8,276 bases of DNA, taken from NCBI GenBank assembly GCA_965659115.1, contig CBFHUP010000079.1, positions 1 to 8,276 of the forward strand. Reading direction: 5' to 3'. Within the stretch, counting starts at the first letter, position 1. Each line of letters begins with the position of its first letter. Below, in pieces: positions 5,921 to 8,276 of the stretch. The translations under genes were made by a program, and so were the position numbers. The DNA is from UBA8752 sp965659115 (GTDB lineage: Bacteria; Bacteroidota; Bacteroidia; Flavobacteriales_D; Sanyastnellaceae). The notes below the pieces were generated by a model, which saw nothing but the letters and a program-made list of their open reading frames with translations, ran no database searches and was not told where the DNA came from.

Positions 5921-6970
5921 ATGGAATCCGTCATCGCCTTGCTGGGGTTCACGCTGGCCGCCTATTCGGTGGTTGGAAACGACAGCATCCAGACGCTGGG
6001 TACTTTTTTGACGTCCAATGAGGACAAGCCTTGGTGGTTGCTCTGGATCTTTGCTGGGGGCATCATGGCCATCGTCGTGACCATGGGGTATTTGGGGCTC
6101 GGCGAACTCTTAGGGGGCCGCGGTGGAGACCTGACCTTTGGCAAGTATGCGGGGCTGTTTCAAGACCCCACCAAGCCCATTGATTTCCCTAAAATCAGCA
6201 TCTGGTATGTCTTGCCTCCTCTGGCGCTGTTGGCCATTACCCGGCTCGGCATTCCGGTGAGCACCACCTTTCTGGTCCTGACCTTTTTTGCTCCCAAGGC
6301 CTTGCCCAAAATGCTCGTCAAGAGCCTTGGAGGCTACGGCGTAGCGTTCATTTTTGCCATCCTGGCCTTTGTGGCTTTGAGCAGGATTACCGAGCGTTAT
6401 TTCCTGCGCTACCCCATGGAGGAAGACCGGGGTATCCTGCGCTCCAAGCGCTTTTGGACGGTCACCCAGTGGCTGGCTACAGGATTTTTGTGGAGCCAGT
6501 GGCTCACGCAAGACCTGGTCAACATTCTGGTTTACTTGGGCGACCCTGCCGATGTCCCACTGTGGAAGTTCTTGTTTGCCCTGGTGGTTCTGGTGGGCAT
6601 GCTGGGCTACATCTTCTACCAACGGGGCGGAGAGATTCAGAAGATTGTACGCGTGAAGACCAACACCGCCGACATCCGTTCGGCCACCTTCATTGACCTG
6701 TTCTATGGGTTGGTGCTGTTGACCTTCAAGTTCGATACGTTCGGCATCGGAGCCAAAGTGCCGATGAGCACAACATGGGTGTTCCTCGGGATGTTGGCCG
6801 GCCGGGAGGTCGCGCTGCGCCTGCGCCTCCATGAACTCGACAGCACCAAGGTTTGGCCCATGGTGTTGAGCGACTTGGGAAAGGCCACATTGGGCTTGGT
6901 CATCAGCGTATTGCTGGTGGTGTTTCTCTACTTGGTAGAAGGCCGAGAATTGGCCGCCCTGTTTGGTTAA
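5921..6970 (+). CDS. Polytopic membrane protein, probable remote PiT-type phosphate permease
   Basis: A 349-residue inner-membrane protein with about nine or ten hydrophobic segments (for example 2-19, 38-60, 93-109, 137-154, 213-233, 257-269, 284-297, 322-339). PiT permeases consist of two homologous halves, each with an Asn-Asp element in the first helix and a PVSTT-type element later. Both occur here twice in order: VVGNDSIQTLGTFL (18-30) with GIPVSTTFLVL (110-120), and WLTQDLVNILVYL (194-206) with KVPMSTTWVFLGML (279-292). The second Asn-Asp element is changed to QDLVN. In known PiT proteins the STT is usually followed by histidine; here it is followed by Phe and Trp, so substrate and activity are uncertain. 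Length is near that of short PiT proteins, but the middle region is charged and different. The start ATG has no Shine-Dalgarno, only a promoter-like element. It follows the LuxE-like gene by 47 bp and converges on tyrS with 7 bp between the stops. Confidence 0.75.
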   Translation: MESVIALLGFTLAAYSVVGNDSIQTLGTFLTSNEDKPWWLLWIFAGGIMAIVVTMGYLGLGELLGGRGGDLTFGKYAGLFQDPTKPIDFPKISIWYVLPPLALLAITRLGIPVSTTFLVLTFFAPKALPKMLVKSLGGYGVAFIFAILAFVALSRITERYFLRYPMEEDRGILRSKRFWTVTQWLATGFLWSQWLTQDLVNILVYLGDPADVPLWKFLFALVVLVGMLGYIFYQRGGEIQKIVRVKTNTADIRSATFIDLFYGLVLLTFKFDTFGIGAKVPMSTTWVFLGMLAGREVALRLRLHELDSTKVWPMVLSDLGKATLGLVISVLLVVFLYLVEGRELAALFG

Positions 6971-6977
6971 GGTACCG

Positions 6978-8255
6978 TCAGTCGACGGCGCGAACCAGGT
7001 AATAGTTCTTCTTCCCGCGTTGTAGCAATACAATGCCACTCCCCATGCAATCGTTGATGCCCACGACCTTGGCTTGGTCGACTTTGTTGCGGTTGACGCT
7101 CACAGAATTCTCCTTGAGCGCACGACGGGCTTCCCCGCCGCTGGCCAGGAAGGGGGCGTCTCCACCTGCAAGCAGGTCAATGATGCCGACCCCAGCTTGG
7201 AGGGCTGCTCGGGACACCTCTCTCTGGGGCACCCCCTCAAAGACGCTGAGCAGTTCTGATTCTGGCAGCGCACGCAGGTCGTCTTCGGTACTCTTCCCAA
7301 ACAACAAGGCTGTTGCGGCCAATGCGGTTTGCAGGTCTTCTTCGCCGTGGATGCGTCGGGTCACATCGGCAGCGAGTTCCTTCTGAAGCAAACGGGCGCC
7401 GGGATTCTCTGCGTGGGCGGACTCTAACTCCTCAATGCGAGCGCGGTCAAGCAAAGTGAAAATGCGGATGTACCGGGCGGCATCTTCATCAGCCGCATTG
7501 ATCCAATATTGATAGAATTTGTAGGCGCTGGTGCGGGCTTTGTCAATCCAGACATTGCCTCCCTCGCTTTTACCGAATTTGGTACCGTCTGACTTCGTAA
7601 TGAGTGGGGCTGTCAGGGCAAAAGCGTGGCCTTGGCCTTTCCGCCGGATCAGTTCTGTGCCGGTGGTCATGTTGCCCCATTGGTCGCTGCCTCCCATCTG
7701 AAGCATGCAGCCCATGTCTTTCCAGAGGTGGTAGAAATCATATCCCTGCACCAACTGGTAGCTGAACTCCGTGAAACTCATGCCGCTGTCGAGTCGGTTC
7801 TTCACGGAGTCTTTGGCCATCATGTAATTGACCGTGATGTGTTTGCCAACATCCCGGATGAAGTCCAGAAAACTCAAGTCTTTGAACCAGTCAAAGTTGT
7901 TGACCACCTGCGCAGCGCTCGGTCCCTCAAAGTCCAAGAAACGCTCGAGTTGGGCGCGCTGACAAGACAGGTTGTGTTGCAGCGTTTCAACGTCCAAGAA
8001 TTGCCGCTCGGCTGTTTTACCACTGGGGTCTCCAACCATGCCGGTGGCGCCTCCGACCAATGCGACGGGCCGGTGACCCGCGCGTTGAAGGTGAACCAGC
8101 AACATCACAGGGACCAGGTTGCCGATGTGCAAAGAGTCTGCTGTGGGGTCGAAACCCACATAACCCGTTGTTTGCTCCTTGGCAAGTTGCTCCTCGAGAC
8201 CAGGCATGGCGTCGTGCAGGAGCCCGCGCCACTTCAATTCGGCAATGAAATCCAT
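6978..8255 (-). CDS. tyrS: Tyrosyl-tRNA synthetase
   Basis: Complete class I aminoacyl-tRNA synthetase of 425 residues, which joins tyrosine to tRNA-Tyr in the cytoplasm. The catalytic domain shows GYVGFDPTADSLHIGN (31-46, with the HIGH-type motif HIGN at 43-46), the tyrosine-binding stretch YQLVQGYDF (166-174), QMGGSDQWGN (186-195) and the mobile loop GTKFGKS (224-230, KMSKS-type). A C-terminal S4-like RNA-binding region (about 356-425) contains ALKENSVSVNRNKV. The length is that of the ordinary bacterial TyrS. I start it at ATG 8255 (MDFIAELKWRGLL), which fits the family start; a GTG six codons upstream falls within a promoter-like element. No T-box leader can be judged because the upstream region lies outside the window, and none is expected in this phylum. 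Confidence 0.98.
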   Translation of the reverse strand: MDFIAELKWRGLLHDAMPGLEEQLAKEQTTGYVGFDPTADSLHIGNLVPVMLLVHLQRAGHRPVALVGGATGMVGDPSGKTAERQFLDVETLQHNLSCQRAQLERFLDFEGPSAAQVVNNFDWFKDLSFLDFIRDVGKHITVNYMMAKDSVKNRLDSGMSFTEFSYQLVQGYDFYHLWKDMGCMLQMGGSDQWGNMTTGTELIRRKGQGHAFALTAPLITKSDGTKFGKSEGGNVWIDKARTSAYKFYQYWINAADEDAARYIRIFTLLDRARIEELESAHAENPGARLLQKELAADVTRRIHGEEDLQTALAATALLFGKSTEDDLRALPESELLSVFEGVPQREVSRAALQAGVGIIDLLAGGDAPFLASGGEARRALKENSVSVNRNKVDQAKVVGINDCMGSGIVLLQRGKKNYYLVRAVD

Positions 8256-8262
8256 AGGGCGC

Positions 8263-8270
8263 GAAAGATA
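8263..8270 (-). promoter_or_regulatory. Candidate -7 promoter element of tyrS
   Basis: Minus strand TATCTTTC, 7 nt before ATG 8255, matches TAnnTTTG except for the last base. The following TTCGCGCC is shared with the sequence before the PiT-like gene start (5910-5917). The -33 element would be outside the window. Confidence 0.4.
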
Positions 8271-8276
8271 CACCGC

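Noticed and set aside
6975..6988. CCGTC-AGTC-GACGG hairpin between the PiT-like gene and tyrS as a terminator
   Set aside because: Only 5 bp of stem, no T run on either strand, and most of it codes for the end of tyrS.
6110..7039. Long open frame on the minus strand (309 codons) opposite the PiT-like gene
   Set aside because: Gln- and His-rich, no motif, and it overlaps the end of tyrS. The plus-strand frame gives a coherent membrane protein.

Overview
The window looks like a piece of a draft genome from a moderately GC-rich member of the Bacteroidota, most likely a marine Flavobacteriales or Cryomorphaceae-like lineage. This is inferred from four things: a secreted multi-domain protein with lamin-tail domains and GCTD...DDGSC cysteine modules, the absence of clear Shine-Dalgarno sequences, TTG / TAnnTTTG-type promoter elements close to start codons, and a LuxE-like acyltransferase of the kind found in this phylum. 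A 10-N scaffold gap at 409-418 shows the source is an assembly.

Layout. (1) 1-2410, plus strand: the 3' part of a large secreted, modular protein. It has two lamin-tail domains, a probable OB-fold-like domain, seven cysteine-pair modules and a C-terminal dockerin-like calcium loop. The gap interrupts it, and the reading frame differs on the two sides because the gap length is a placeholder. A strong intrinsic terminator follows at 2432-2467. (2) 2519-4216, plus: a Na/phosphate cotransporter family protein with a PhoU-like cytoplasmic tail. (3) 4191-4712, minus: a small lipoprotein of unknown role, overlapping the end of the previous gene by 26 bp tail to tail. (4) 4743-5873, plus, divergent from the lipoprotein gene across only 30 bp: a LuxE-family acyl-protein-synthetase-like enzyme. 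(5) 5921-6970, plus: a polytopic membrane protein that I read as a remote PiT-type phosphate permease relative. (6) 6978-8255, minus: complete tyrosyl-tRNA synthetase, convergent with the previous gene at 7 bp. The window is densely coding; its longest non-coding stretch is 108 bp (2411-2518).

The genes do not form one obvious pathway. Two of them belong to, or resemble, phosphate transporter families of different folds, which is a suggestive but weak link. The secreted protein and the lipoprotein are cell-surface products. tyrS is housekeeping. I see no CRISPR array, rRNA, tRNA, transposase, integrase or recognisable defence system, so I do not claim a new system. The points most worth a second look are the PiT-like membrane protein, the dockerin-like C-terminus in place of a type IX sorting domain, the LuxE homologue without lux partners, the Cys/His cluster in the lipoprotein, and the promoter elements sitting only a few bases from the starts.
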